From Jacaranda mimosifolia (lineage: Eukaryota; Streptophyta; Magnoliopsida; Lamiales; Bignoniaceae), in assembly GCA_018894105.1 (NCBI GenBank), contig CM032117.1:275501-339500 (forward strand): DNA of 64,000 nt, written 5' to 3'. The stretch's first letter is position 1, and each line of letters begins with the position of its first letter. The notes below the pieces were generated by a model. That model was not told where the DNA came from. It did no database searches and saw only the letters and a program-made list of their open reading frames with translations. Positions 10,976 through 24,150 of this stretch are shown here, piece after piece. The position numbers were made by a program, and so were the translations under genes.

Positions 10976-12424
10976 TGAAGAGGACTGAAATTCCTGATGT
11001 TTAAGTTTGGTTTTATTATATGCTTGACATCAAATATACATCCTAGAAGTTTAAGATTTGTTTTGTCTCTTTTCTTAGCTTTCTAATAGGCACGGCCTCT
11101 ATTTTCTTTACAGGTTAACTTGTATTTTGATCTTCCCATGAATGTGGTAGACTGAAATTATTTCAATAGCTAATTTTTCAGTTTTTAATTTATATGTGAT
11201 TTGTTAATTTATACGTGATTTTGTTTATGTGATGGCTCAGTAGCTCTTCTTGCTAGGTTAATCCCTTATCTGTTTAAAATGTTTATCTTGAAGCCATTTT
11301 ACTATTCATCAGTATTTATTGTTTTCAATCCTTTTGATGTTGATAATGATTTATTAGGGGGAGTGAATGGAGATTGGAAAGATTTCACCAATCAGATTTA
11401 TCTCAGCATCTTTCACATTTCAGAGTTGACGAATATCTTATTGTATTGTCTTTGTGTGTTTATCATGTGAGTCTCATTTAAGAAGACATACTTTCAGGTT
11501 TGCTCACGCTTGGATGAATTACTAAAATAGAAGGTTTTTCTCCAAGTAAGTTAATTAGTTAGTTTAAATGACTTTTAGTAGGTTTGCTCATGCTCTTGTT
11601 TACTATTTGATCTAGTTTGCCAGTAAAATTGGTACTATATTCTGATTAAGAAATCGCTATGCATTGTTGTATGAGTCCCAAAGCAGCAATTAATAAGAAA
11701 GACTTAGCTTATGGAAGGCTTAATTTTGAATGCAAATTCCGGACTAAGTTTGGAAGATTCAAAATTCTAGCAACCATTATTTCCTTATCTTATTATAAGT
11801 TGATGACTTTTTTTCTCCTCATAATCTCTCTTTATCTTATTATAAGTTGTGCAAAGAAAAAATAGAAGTCTATGAAGAACTGCATTTTACCGAATGAGCT
11901 ACAGTCATGTTACGACATCATTTTTCAGACAATGGGTTATTACTTTGAGACATTTATTTCTTTCTTATTTTGCATTACTTGAAATTATTGTTTGATGACG
12001 AAGCTTAGATCTTGATCAGATTCACAACTCAAAATTTGCTAGCATAGGTATCTTGTTAGTGATTCAAATCCTAATTTGCCTACTAGGCTTTCATTTGTAT
12101 TGTGTATGCACTGATAATTTGGAGTAAGATTATCCCTTCCATGAATGTCTTGTATTTCCTTGAAGGGTTTCGTTGCTTATGATCATGCTATTTATTCTAT
12201 TGCCTTTCTAGATACTTTAGTGAAATAAAAGCAACGTTGGGAATGTGTTGACATGGAAAATTGGTTATATTCAAAAGGTTTTGAGTCTCATCACTCCCCT
12301 CTTCAATGCTCTCTATTCCATATTTCATTCCTTTTCTTATTGGAATTGTATATTTATTATTAATTATATGGTGTTATTTGTATTTGAAGATACTATTACT
12401 TGTGTTTAACTTTACTTCCTTGAA

Positions 12425-14830
12425 GAACTCAATGCTGATTGGCAAAGATCTGCATCCGGTGTACTTGTTGGATTAGGATTGCATCTGCTTGGCCCTGTAA
12501 GTTCTTTTGTTCAGATGGATTTAGAATATTAGATATGCTGTCTTGAGGTTTATATCATTCTATTTCTCTGTAATTTTGTTCACAATTTTAGCTAGTATGA
12601 ATCTTTATCTTGTCCAATCTTGGTATGATTGATTGAGGAATGTAAAATGTAACAGATGCATTCGGGGTTTGTCATGATAGTGACTGCACTAATTTGATTG
12701 ATTTTCATACTGCAACATGTTGACTGTTGTGGGATGAAAACTTACAGTATTAGTCATTCCATTTGTAGGAGCCACATAATGTGTTGTTTATAGTAGCTAT
12801 TCCACATGGTTAACTTGTAAATTTGACTTAGTTCATAAAAACAAATGTTGACAAGAGTTTCACAGGATTCTTTGACATATGATGACTAACACACACAGAC
12901 ATTTTTATAAATTTTTAAAGATGATGGAGAAATAATTGTTCATCTCTTCGGGTCAAATTCAGATTTTCCAACTATAACTCAAATATTGTAGATTTTGCTT
13001 CATCTGACAGTATGCCATTATCCTTTGTTAGATATATGTTCTCTTACTAGGTTTATAGTGTTTATACTATATCTCCATTTGATGCATTTTGGTAATGGAC
13101 ATCGATAATATGTTTGACACTGGTTTGCCTCGAACATGAACCACTTTATGTCTGAGAATACCCAAAGAAAAATAACAAAAATGGGGGTGAGGTTGCATTT
13201 TCTTCGTCGAACTATGAATGGTTGTCTAGAGGTTTGCAAGATAAATGATTTGCAGATATCTGACAGGGAAGAAGAGCATGAGAAGATCATGTGGTTCTAT
13301 ATGCTTTATGTTTTAATTAATTCCAATTCTTTGCATTCCATTTTGTTGCCTTTAGTGACATAATGATACTGCAATAAGCAACAAGTACAGTATGTTGTAA
13401 TCATTCTATATTATATTTATCATGCATATTTTTCATTTTCCATCCTTAAAGTCCTGGTGTCAGGTCTCTTGGCAATATATAGTTTTGATCTCCAACTACA
13501 CAGCTATTGACTGTGATCTTATGTGAGACTTGTGTACTTGCTTCTGCCTAATTCTGCATGACTTGGTCTTTTTAGTTTCCAGTAGATGCATTTGTTGCAG
13601 GTCTTTTCTCAACTCTACTTTTAGAGCTTCTATTGAGAGTTCGGGTAACTTCACTTGATATCAAGGTTTCATTTGAAAAACAAATATGATTCTCTATGTC
13701 ATCTATTAATTTTTTCCTTCTTCATTATATATTTTGCTTGCATTTCATTAATTGTGCGAACTTGCTCGTGGATAGCTTCTTCTTGGATTCTTTTGAGCTT
13801 GTTGCTTTCTATTCATGCTTGTGGGAAATCCTTTATAAGAAGATTAACATGTCAAATTTCACATACTAGATACTTGAAGTTGTTAAAAGGTTGAACAATA
13901 CCTTGACCATTTTTATCGTTATAATATCTATGATTATTTTACTACATTTTGAGCTTTTAGAGCTGAAAATGAGATTTACTATTAGTTAAGATGTATCCAA
14001 CGATGTTTTGCGCCCAATATGCCTCTTGTCCTTGTCCTTAGATTGGTCAAGCGTATACTGAATTTCCTTCATCTCACTGACTGAGTAGGATCATAAATTA
14101 TCTTGTTCCTTTGCAGTTTTCAAAGTTTACTTCATCTAACAATGTTAAATGTTAGCCACATAAATTACTACTTATCCTCTACCTAAAATGTTGCACCCAA
14201 AAATTTTAAGGAGACGATGTGTTCTAGACGGTAAAATTAGCACCATCTTGCTTAATCAGAAAGAGCAAATGATCTGCAAGGTCTTGAACTAAAAAAATCT
14301 TCCTTTTTTGTATATTATGTTCTTGACTACTTCAGTGTTACTTGTGAATTTTAGTGTGTAGGCTCTAGAGATTTGTTGACGATTTAGTTTCTTCTGTTTC
14401 TGCAGGTTCGCATATCTACCGTTAAGTCTTTAGCCAAGTTGGCCTTGTAACCCCGACGCAACCGAAGTAAGCTTTACTAAGACTTGTGCCAATGACTTTG
14501 GAATTGTAAGTTGTTGGCTTGGTTTGTTAGTCGGTACGTATTCAAGGTTAACTAATAATATCAGACTATCCCTGCTGTTTGTCCCTTTGTTCATAGTTTT
14601 ACTAATTTTGTCATGGCCTAACTGGCGAATACTTAATCTGAAGTTCTTTTTATCAACTGGGCATCAATTAGCTATTGTTTTTTGTCTTTTTCTTTATAAT
14701 TAGGTATAAGAATGACCAGGATGTTGCCTTTGTGGCTATATAAGTCTCCACAATCTCTTGAATGCTTCCTTACTTTCAGAAAGTGGTTTGGCTTTGCTGC
14801 ACTTTGAGGTCAGTGAGTCTAATTGCATTT
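12425..14830 (+). pseudogene. SGR6: SGR6 relic, ELNADWQ, LELLLRV and YKNDQD exons
   Basis: Three exons lie in the order of the living gene. At 12425-12496 the frame reads ELNADWQRSASGVLVGLGLH then LLGP, before GTAAGT; the acceptor has decayed (TTGAAG where another copy has TTGTAG). At 13601-13665 it reads LELLLRVRVTSLDIK before a GT donor, followed by the intron block. At about 14,705-14,830 it reads YKNDQDVAFVAI, then a stop, then a shifted copy of the [12 protein letters not shown] stretch. The intervening DNA is intron-like and shared with other copies (for example 12,900-13,020 with 17,170-17,265). Confidence 0.65.
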
Positions 14831-14879
14831 CGTAGAGAGGATTGAACTTCTTGATGTGTAAGTTTGGGTTTATTATATG

Positions 14880-17265
14880 GTTGACATCAAATATTACATC
14901 CTAGAAGTTTTTTTATTTATTTTCTCTATTTTCTTAGGTTTCAGATAGGCACAGTCTCCATTTTCTTTTCAGGGTTACCTATAAGTAGGCTGTCCTAATC
15001 TACTGTACTGTACTTTGCATCCTTGTTGCCTATTAGTTATCTCTATCATTTACTTACACAGCGATAGCATTACTCTTATGTAATGAGGCGAACACATTCT
15101 TTAGCATTTATGGTCCTCAAGTTTTCTCTTAGCTTATACATGCACAATGATGGATAGGGTATTAGCGAACATTTGGCAGGGAAAAGTGGGGCGGTGGTAA
15201 GGCTCAAATGAAATGATTCACTAGGCTAATGGTAGAAATCATGTATAGAATGCCTCTTAGAGCATGATGAATATTAATGCAAATTAGAAGGACGTTAGAG
15301 ATTTTGTCTTTGGAGTAGCTTCTAACTTCATGTTTATGTTGTAACATAAGGTTGTTCTGTCAGGATTACACCATAGAGTTATTGCACAAGGCAATTTGGG
15401 AGCTAAAGGGAATGCATGTAAAACATGTAAAGATGTACTATTTGGTAGGTTTTTAGGTTTTGTTTGATTTGTCAATCTTGTTCCTTCAAGATTTCATGGC
15501 TTTATGGAGTGAGGACGGCACAATCTTTGCTTTCTGCTATAGTTCATGCAATGGAGAAGTACCTACATCAAGAAACATAAAATACTGTATCCTTCTTATT
15601 TGCCATTCATCTTTATCCAGTGATGGTGGAAAAAAATCTTGCTACAGTCTCTTTTCATGATCACTTGTTGGCTCTCTTATTGTCTTTTGAAAGCTGGAAA
15701 TGATTATGCAAAGGACTCAATTCTGGTCTCATGACAGGCTCATGATCAGTTTCTTTCACTGTCAAAGAATACCATCTAAAGAATTGTTTATGATGAAGTT
15801 TTGGCTGCTGCTGGGAGAGATGTAGACACAACTAGATTATATGGTGGCTGGCCAATAAAAGACGCATTTCATGTAAGCCTTGCATATAATTTGCTGATGT
15901 CTTACCTTTTTTATGGGATTTGTTCTCATCACTGTTTGATTTGTTTGAAATTCTCCATCAGTTCTGTTGTTTTAACTAGTCACTATTTAAATTATTTTTG
16001 ACATATTTGTGAGTATTAAATTCAATTTTTTATTCCATTTTCTCTAAATGTCTTTTTCTTTGTTGTATTTATTTTCATTGATTCTTGCATATTTTCTTTG
16101 TTTTTCACCTCTTGGTGAGGATCATATATATTATCCATTGATGTCCTTTTCCTTTTCTTTTTTGTTTCTTTTAGTAACTATTTCTTTTTTAATAATTATT
16201 GATTGTGTAGGAACCCCTTTTTTGAGGAGTGGGGAAAGTGGATTGTGTGGGAGGGATGAAAATTTTCAAGTGCAAGGATAAAACCATTGAAAAGTTTAAG
16301 AAGAGCCACGTGTCTTTTGGTGACTTACATATGCAGTTTTAGATTCTAAATATCCCCTTCACCGCTAATCTCCACATGTTGTTATGCTTGATGTAACCAT
16401 GTATCAAAAATCAGTTTTTTGTTGTTACAATCTCATATTTTTTGCTTTCTTGGAATTATTAGGCATTTTCCAGCATGCTATTCTTTCCTATTCATTCTTG
16501 AAGCATATAACTCCGACCCTGCATCAGATACCTATCTTTCAAAGATGATTTATGGAAAGGGAGAGGATTCTAATCATAGTGAAGGTCATGTCGAACATAA
16601 TCTCTTGCATGCTTCCTGTCATAGCTCTTACTTCCTTCTTCAGGTCTACTTTGAACTGCTACATCTAGAATGATTGACAAGTTTATTCATGTTATTTACA
16701 GAGGTGATGGTAAAATTGAAAAAGAGCTCTGGCATTGTGCTTCACTTGGGAACTTGTCATAGTTTAGCTAATTCTGGCCAGCAGGAACTACTGAGGTAAA
16801 ACTAGCATATTTTGTTATATACAATCCAGCAGAACTAAGTAATTGTTGCCCTTGCATTCATTGTTGGACCTTCTACATTTAATTCTGAGTGTGCTACTGG
16901 TCGCATTTAACACATGGGGGAAAGGTACCTGGTTGTCTGTTTATCTACTTGAGTTTGATGGACTATAAAAGCAAATTATCTGCAGCTTCTGGCTAGAGGT
17001 AGAGAAGAAAATGAAGAGGAGACATGTTGGTTTGACTGGGGTTGTGGCCCGGTGCACTTCAATAGAAAGGCCTCCAAGATTCAGAGGGAAGGTGCAGCTG
17101 CTGCATTTTTAGAGTTCATGCAGTTTAGGTATCTCTAGAATTCCTGCTCCTTCTCTCTGCATGAGATACAAGTTTTTTAAGATGATGGAGGAAATATTTC
17201 TTCATGTCTCTGGGTTAAATCAGATCTTTCTGCTATGGATCAAATATTTACATATTTTGCTTCAT
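14880..17265 (+). pseudogene. SGR6: SGR6 relic C-terminal exons, tandem unit A
   Basis: This is the first of two tandem units that each hold C-terminal SGR6 exons. At about 15,770-15,872 the frame reads VYDEVLAAAGRDVDT then RLYGGWPIKDAFH, before GTAAGC. At about 16,540-16,650 it reads GKGEDSNHSEGHVEHNLLHA. At 16702-16795 it reads GDGKIEKEL and, in another frame, SGQQELLR. At 16986-17128 it reads LARGRENEEET and, in another frame, TSIERPPRFRG. Acceptors and donors are mostly kept while frames are broken. An open piece at 15,460-15,660 is unassigned. Confidence 0.65.
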
Positions 17266-19415
17266 CATGGTTGACATCAAATATACATCTTAGAAGTTTG
17301 TGATTTATTTTCTCTCTTTTCTTAGCTTTTTCTGATGGGCGCAGTCTCCATTTTGTTTTCAGGGGTATCTATAAGTAGGTTGTCCTAATCAACTGTACTT
17401 TGCTTCCCTGTCAATTCCTTATACAATGATATCATTATTCTTGTCAAATGAGGTAAACACATTTTTTTTAGCATATATGGTCCTCAAGTTTTCTCTAAGC
17501 TCATGCTTGCACAATGGTGGATAGGGTACTAGCAAACATTTGGCAAGGAAAAGTTGGGGACGGTGGTAAGGCTCAAATGAAATGATTCACTTGGCTAATG
17601 GTAGAAATCATTTATAGAATGCCTCTTAGAGCATGATGAACATTAATGCATGTAAAAGTGATTGCATGTAAAGGTGGAGGATTGACAATCAGTAGGCTTT
17701 GGTAGCTTTTTTGAGTTTTGTTTGATTAGTCAATCTTGTCCACTTATTTCCTTCAAGAATACCATCTGAAGAATTGTTTTTGATGAAGTTTTGGCTGCTG
17801 TTGGGAGAGATGTAGACACAAAAGATGTTTCTAGATTATGTGGTGGCTGGCCAGTACAAGACGCATTTCATGTAAGCCTTGCATATTGGTATATGGTATC
17901 ATATAATTTGCTGATGTCTTACCTTTTTTAATGGGATTTGTTCTAATCACTGTTTGATGTGTTTGAAATTCTCCATCAGTTCTGGTGTTTTTCCTAGTCA
18001 CTACTGAAATTTCTTTTGACGTGTTTGAAATTCTCCATCAGTTCAATTTTTTTTTTCCCCATTTTCTCTAAATGTCTTTTTCTTTGCTGTATTTATTTTC
18101 ATTGATTCTTGCAAATTTTCTCTGTTTTTCACCCCTTGGTCAGGATCTTATATGTATCTATTGATGTCCTTTTCCTTTTCCTTTTTTTTTCCTGTTTCTT
18201 TTAGTAACTATTTCTTTTTTAATAATTATTGATAGTGTAGGAACGCCTTTTATGAGGTATGGGGAAGTGGACTGTGTGGGTGGGATGAAAATTTTCAAGT
18301 GCAAGGATAAAACCATTGAAAAACAGTTGTAGTGATGTGTATGGCACATACTCTTATGTTCAAATGCTAGTGTCTCGATTTTATCTATTTACATCTCTGG
18401 GCTCCAAGTCTAAGAAGTGCCACTTTTGGTTTGGTGGCTTTACACATACAGTTTTAGATTCTAAATATCCCCTTCACCGCTAATCTTCACATGTTATTAT
18501 GCTTGGTGTAACCATGTATCCAAAATCAGTTTTTTGTTGTTACAAACTCATATTTTTTTCCTTCTTGGAACTATTAGGCATTTTCCCAGCATGCTATTCT
18601 TTCCTATTCATTCCTAGAGCATGTAACTCCGAAGCTGAGTCAGAAACCTATCTTTCAAGGTGATTTATGGGAAGGGAGAGAATTCCAATCATCGTGAAGG
18701 TCATGTAGAAGATAATGTGTTGCATGCTGCCATCATAGCTCTTACTTTCTTCTTCAGGTCTACTTTGAATTGTTTTTTCACCTACATCTAGAATGATCGA
18801 CAGTTTATTCATGTTAATTGCAGAGGCGATGGTAAAATTGGAAAAAAAGCTCAATTTTACTTGGGAACTTTGTCATAGTTTAGCTAATTCTGGCCAGCAG
18901 GAACCACTGAGGTAACACCAGCATATTTTGTTATATACAATCCAGCAGAACTAAGTAATTGTGCCCTTGGATTCATTGTTTGACCTTCTACATTTGATTT
19001 CCAGTGCACTACTAGTCGCATTTGATGCACAGTGAATGTGTTGATAATCTGTAGATGGGAAAGGTACCTGGTCCTCTGTTTATCTACTTGAGTTTGACAG
19101 ACTGTAAAAGCAAATTATCTACAGTTTCTGGCTAGAGATAGAGAACAAAATGAAGCGGAGACATGGATTGGTTTGACTGGGGTCGTGGTCAGTTGCATTT
19201 CAATAGAAAGGCCTCCAAGATATCTGAGGGAAGCTGCAGCTGCTGCATTTTCAGAGTTCAGGCAGTTTAGGTGTGTCTAGATTTCCTGCTCTTTCTCTCT
19301 GCGTGAGATACATGTTTCTTAAGATGACTGAGGAAATATTTCTTCATCTCTCTGGGTTAAATTCAGCTCTTCCTGCTGTAGTTTTCAAGTATTTACAGAT
19401 TTTGCTTCATCGGAC
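17266..19415 (+). pseudogene. SGR6: SGR6 relic C-terminal exons, tandem unit B
   Basis: This unit repeats unit A with the same order of exons and introns. At about 17,756-17,871 the frame reads [20 protein letters not shown] then [12 protein letters not shown]. It keeps six bases around KDVS that unit A has lost, so unit B is nearer the ancestral form here. At about 18,650-18,790 lies the EGHVEDNVLHAA exon. At 18824-18911 it reads GDGKIGKKAQ. At 19125-19270 it reads [12 protein letters not shown] and, in another frame, [20 protein letters not shown]. Frameshifts separate these pieces. The two units start at TTGACATCAAATAT and end at TTTTGCTTCATC. Confidence 0.65.
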
Positions 19416-20130
19416 GGTATGCCATTAGTTTCTTACTCTAAAGTCTAAACTGTGATTAAAATGGTCTGGATTTGGATGTTTGGTTTGGTTTCTTAATTGA
19501 TTGGTCTAATTTTGTGATTTGAAGCTTTTCAGTTCACTCCATGGCTCAAAGGTTTACTTAAAAGAGTTCTTCCGATCTTGTGAATGTAAAAGACATCCAG
19601 CAGCCAATATTTGCGAATGGTTTGTTCTTTGGTTGCATTTATATGCTCTTACTTGGTAGCTTATGGTGTTTATGCTATCATTCCAATTTGAACCACCTTC
19701 TATTAGATAAGACTCAAATATAAAAAGGCAAAATGGGAGCTAAAGTTGCATTTTCTTTGTCAGATTAAATGGCTGTATAGGCGCGTCTCTGACACGGATG
19801 AAGAGCTTGAGAAGATCATGTGACTCTGTATGCTTTGTGTTTCAATTAATTCCAATTTTTTGCATTCCATTTGGTTGCATTGAATGATATAATAATATTG
19901 CAATAAGCAACAGGGATAGCTTACTATAATAATTCGTTATAATATTTATCATACTCACCATTTTTTCCTTTTTCAGCATTCAAGTCTTGGTGTCAGCCTG
20001 TTGGCAATATAGCATTGATTTCCCACTGTATACAACTATTGACGGTGATGTCACCTAAGACCTGTTTACTTGCGTCTGCCCTATTCTGCGCAGATGATTA
20101 AATTGGATGGTGATGAGGCATTTGGTGCAA

Positions 20131-20191
20131 GTCTTTTCTGAACTCTACTTTTGAGCTTCTATTGAGTTTGCGCAAGTTCATGGGATATTAA
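20131..20191 (+). pseudogene. SGR6: SGR6 relic, FELLLSLR exon fragment
   Basis: The frame reads NSTFELLLSLRKFMGY and then a stop. It is the third plus-strand copy of the FELLLRVWATS exon, and the intron block follows it. The intron-like block at 19,650-19,860 precedes it, as in the other copies. Confidence 0.55.
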
Positions 20192-20510
20192 CATTTCTAT
20201 TTGAAAAATAAATATGATTTCTTGTCTCATCTGCTCATTTTTTTTCCTTCTGGATTATTTCCCGTATTTTGGTTGCTGCACTCTGCATCAAAGTAGGTTC
20301 TCCTTGTCTGCCATATATTTTATTATTTGTACAAACTTACTTGTGGATTGCTTCTTTTTGGATGCTCTTGAGCTTGTTGCCTTACACTCAGGCTTGTGGG
20401 AAATCCTTTATGCATGCGTTGCCAAATGTGAAGGATCATACCCAAATTCCTACTTTCAGTTTTGAGAAGTTCGCTACAGATTTGGTCTGTTATTACGCAT
20501 ATTGTCGTCT

Positions 20511-20620
20511 CTATATAAATCCCACCTTTTTTAGTACTTTTTTTGGTGCCATGTCTCTCTCCCTTTGGTGTGGACTCTAAATCTCCTTGGCTTCAATTCC
20601 AGTTAACGTCTCTCTCTTTC
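20511..20620 (+). promoter_or_regulatory. Possible relic promoter and leader
   Basis: TCTATATAAAT (20511-20521) resembles a plant TATA box. About 30-40 bases on, a pyrimidine-rich stretch with CTCTCTCCC begins, and a leader-like segment ends in TTCAATTCCAG. The leader segment recurs at about 4470-4505, where no TATA box precedes it. If real, it belonged to one of the decayed genes; nothing intact follows. Confidence 0.2.
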
Positions 20621-21119
20621 TCTTTATTGTTCTCTCCCTCTCTCACTCCTGATGGACAACTTTTCTGTAATTCTATGTACTAATCCAATATTTTCTTGGT
20701 GATTGACATTTTGATAATGTCTGATCTGCTATGGCAACTATGACTCAAGAGAGCTCTTGGGTTTGAACCTGTTGGGAAACATGAGAACCAATGTGGAGAA
20801 AAAAGGAGGTGTGTGCATAACAATGTGCTCAACATGATCATGAAAGGTCAGCACGGAGAAGCTTTATAGGAATACAATTCAACATAGAAAACTCAGAATT
20901 GGGAGTGAAGCGGTTTGTTTGCCAACTTACTTGTTTATAACTTTACTCTCTCTATTTTTTTGCTTTTTATTTATCCTAGTTCTCCATTTAGGAAATTAAT
21001 ATGCTCACAAATGAAGGAGACATTGCTTACAACACAGTATTGACCGCTCCTTAATTCTGACTTTCGACGGGAACTAGGAATAGTTGCAGTGATCACACCA
21101 AGGTCTTCCATCGGATAGA

Positions 21120-22260
21120 AGCCCCTATAATTTAGTTGCTAGCTATCTGTCTCTATTGATAAGATGAGCTTTATAAGGTAACATCATTCACTGATTGCTA
21201 TTCATTTTTATGACTATTTGAGATTTTTGTGTATATTGCTTAACTCCTTGCAGAACAAGTTTAATTATATTGTTTCATCTTTCAATGAGGATGAGGAAAC
21301 TGCTGAAAGCCTATCTCATTGCTTTCGAGTCTTATGTCAAAGACTTCAGAAAAGTTGGTTACTTAGCATCTTTGAGTGCTCAAGCTTGGTTCATATGTTG
21401 ATCAGACTTTCAGGTTTTAGGTATGCATATGTCTTGATGCCTAGATCTTTAGCCATAAGTACAAATGAGGTTTTCTTTAACTCGATAATACGTGAGTATG
21501 GAATTTTTAGTTCCATCAGTAGTTTAAAAAGTTGTAACTAAACTTTTGGGATGCTATATACATAAAATGACATTGACACTATTGTGGTACCTTCCGAAGC
21601 CTTGCTTTCTTCAAGCCTGTTCCCGATTGAAAGAGTACTTGCATTCCAAAGGTAAATCTAATATAGACATTATAGTAAATCATGGAGCAATTTTCTGTTG
21701 TGTATTTGCGTTTTTACCCCAAGTTATTAACATTTAGGAGCCTCTGTTAATTGGAGTTGCCCCTGGAAGCTCAGTTGATTTCATGCAAAATTTGAGATTC
21801 GCAAAATTTGAGATTCACACTTAGGTTCAATTGAAACAGGGATGGGCTTGGTTCGAGTACTCATTGCGGCTGTGGAGGTAGGTTTCACTCATGTAATTAT
21901 GTTTGTTGCAGAAAACTACTTCTAGTGCTAAATACAGCACAACAGAAATTACAATTTTTAGTGCTAATTATATACAAAGAACGATCTTTAATCTTGCTTT
22001 AGTTATTGACTCTGTCATCCCAGCATTTGTGTTTGTTATTTCAAGCTTCTGATGCGCCATTTTTCAAATCTCAGTTTGTTGATTTTCTGTCGTTGTTATG
22101 CAGCACAAATGTGATCTTGTGAACTTGTGATCATGATTTTGTGTTGGCTTCTGCGTTAAGGTCGCTTTGTTGACTTAGTAAATGAGGCAAGATATCCAAT
22201 TCATTTTATTTGGACGGCATGTTTCATTACTCTGGGTCATGCCTTTGTACTCATTATTTG
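21120..22260 (+). pseudogene. TPP2: Tripeptidyl peptidase II relic, copy 2
   Basis: This is a shorter and more decayed copy of the 8.1-9.2 kb region. At about 21,738-21,877 the pieces GVAPGSS, then after a shift DSHLGSIETGMGLVRVLIAA and a GTAGGT donor, correspond to the GVAPGAQLISCKIGD exon of TPP2. At about 22,160-22,200 the frame reads GRFVDLVNEAR, matching the exon after INMSYGEPTLL. The oxyanion and serine exons are absent. The upstream part (21,140-21,735) is the unassigned block shared with 8065-8690. Confidence 0.65.
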
Positions 22261-23757
22261 ACTTCTGATTTTCTGCTTTCCATTACTGTCTTATAACTTA
22301 TTATTCATCTTTATGGAAACCTTAATTGCTGCAGATTTACTCAAGAGATGCATTATAAAAATTATGTTAAGAGTAATTAATTACCTGCTACTTTAACTCT
22401 ATAGCTACTCTATGTGTCAGTTCAGACATTCTATAAGTTATTGCATAAACTCTTAAAGTTAAATGGTATTTGGCATTCAGACGACTGTTGCTTCAAGCAT
22501 TTCTGATGAGGTGGCTGTCAAACTAGGTAGGTGAAGAAAAAAGGTGAACATTCTGTAGTAAGACTTCATGTTGAGGCAGTGGTGATTGTTTTTGCATTAG
22601 TTTTATGTTAGTTCCTCTTTCTTTGTCAAGAATTTTTTGTTATTCAGTTAGATGTGACTGTACTACTAGTGCCTGGTAAGCATATGCGGTTATCCTCTGG
22701 ACAAGGCTGAAGCATATGTTGCACTACGAAAGTAAGCATACACCTCATTCTTCTTAGTCTCGTGTGCATATTCATATGTTGCTGTTACATTTTGGACTTT
22801 GGCAAGTATTCATTGTCTGTGTCATTATATTTGATATGTACATATCTAAGAGGATAGGGTTTTGGTTGCATCGGGGAACTTGTCAATAAGATATTGATAT
22901 TCTATTGATTTCTTTCTCTTTTCTTTTTCTATCTTTTTCTTTCTTTCTGTTTTGAACAAAGAACAAAAATTTCCCATGTACTTTACAGAAATATGAAGTT
23001 GAAGATATCTCCGCAAACTTTAAGTCATAATTTTCTCTTGTCGGATATTTTACTTCTTCTAATGAAGCAGCAGTCATTTTGAAGGGTGGTAATGCAACAG
23101 GAAATAATAATGGTGCAACAGTCTGCATATACATAAAATCCATGGATTTGATGTTGATTATATCGACTTAGTAAGAACATGTATGGTTCTTTGTATTCTT
23201 TACCTCTTCACGGCACTCTCTCTCGCATTCCTTTTCTAGAACTCGGAGCATTTGTCTCTTTTGGTTCTGTGGATTTCGTTTTTATGATATGAATCTTTCA
23301 TTCCTTTTTCCACTAACTGCATGTGTTACATCTTTTGCTATCATGCCCAAATCAAGTTGTTGATTGGTTAACTTATTCAATTCAATTTTCTATACACTGT
23401 CAATTTTGAACTGCATCCATTGGCTTTAAGATTTTCTGTGTTTGCAGGTCTGATATCCTGTTCTACTTACTATTCAGAAAAAATTAGCGAGAAAGGGTTG
23501 CATTGCATTTGGGAAAGCTGTAAAATAAATATATATAGATACTTTAATGTGCACTCATCAAAATTCTACTGATCAAATATATGTTAGAACTTTTGTATTG
23601 CTAATCACTGGGAAAGTTATGGGATTTCACATTTCGCTTGTTGATTTCTCTCTCTGTCTTCACTACGGCCCGCAGCATGCATTATGAAAATGTCTTTTTG
23701 GTGTGTTTGGAAGGCCACTTAAATTTTTTGGATAGGCTGCAAATTAAGAAGTGGTAG

Positions 23758-24150
23758 CAGAAGTACCTCATTACACTGTGTTGCATGAACATGGATTTTG
23801 ACTTCATCTTATCGGGATGGGGTGCTATGCTATTTGGTTGTAATTCATTAGGAGAGATTCTTTTGCCATTTTTCTTTTAACTGCTCTCAGTGGATTTCTC
23901 AAATTTTCTTCCATCTCTCTTAAAACAGAAATTGAAAGTAATCTTTAGTTTATACAGAAGTACCTCATTACACTGTATTGCATGAATACATGGACTTTGA
24001 CTTCATCTTATCAGGATGGGGTGCTATGCTATTTGGTTGTGATCCATTAGGAGAGATTCTTTGCCATTTTTCTTTTAACCGCTCTCAGTGGATTTCTCAA
24101 ATTTTTCTTCTCTCTCTTAAAACGAAAATTGAAAGTAGTATTTAGTTTAT
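23758..24150 (+). repeat. Tandem direct repeat, two copies of about 196 bp
   Basis: Copy 1 (23758-23954) and copy 2 (23955-24150) both run from CAGAAGTACCTCATTACACT to TTTAGTTTAT. They differ by scattered substitutions and small indels. The repeat lies between two PPIP5K relic exons, so it is an intron duplication. A (TTC)n run follows at about 24,583-24,605. Confidence 0.85.
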
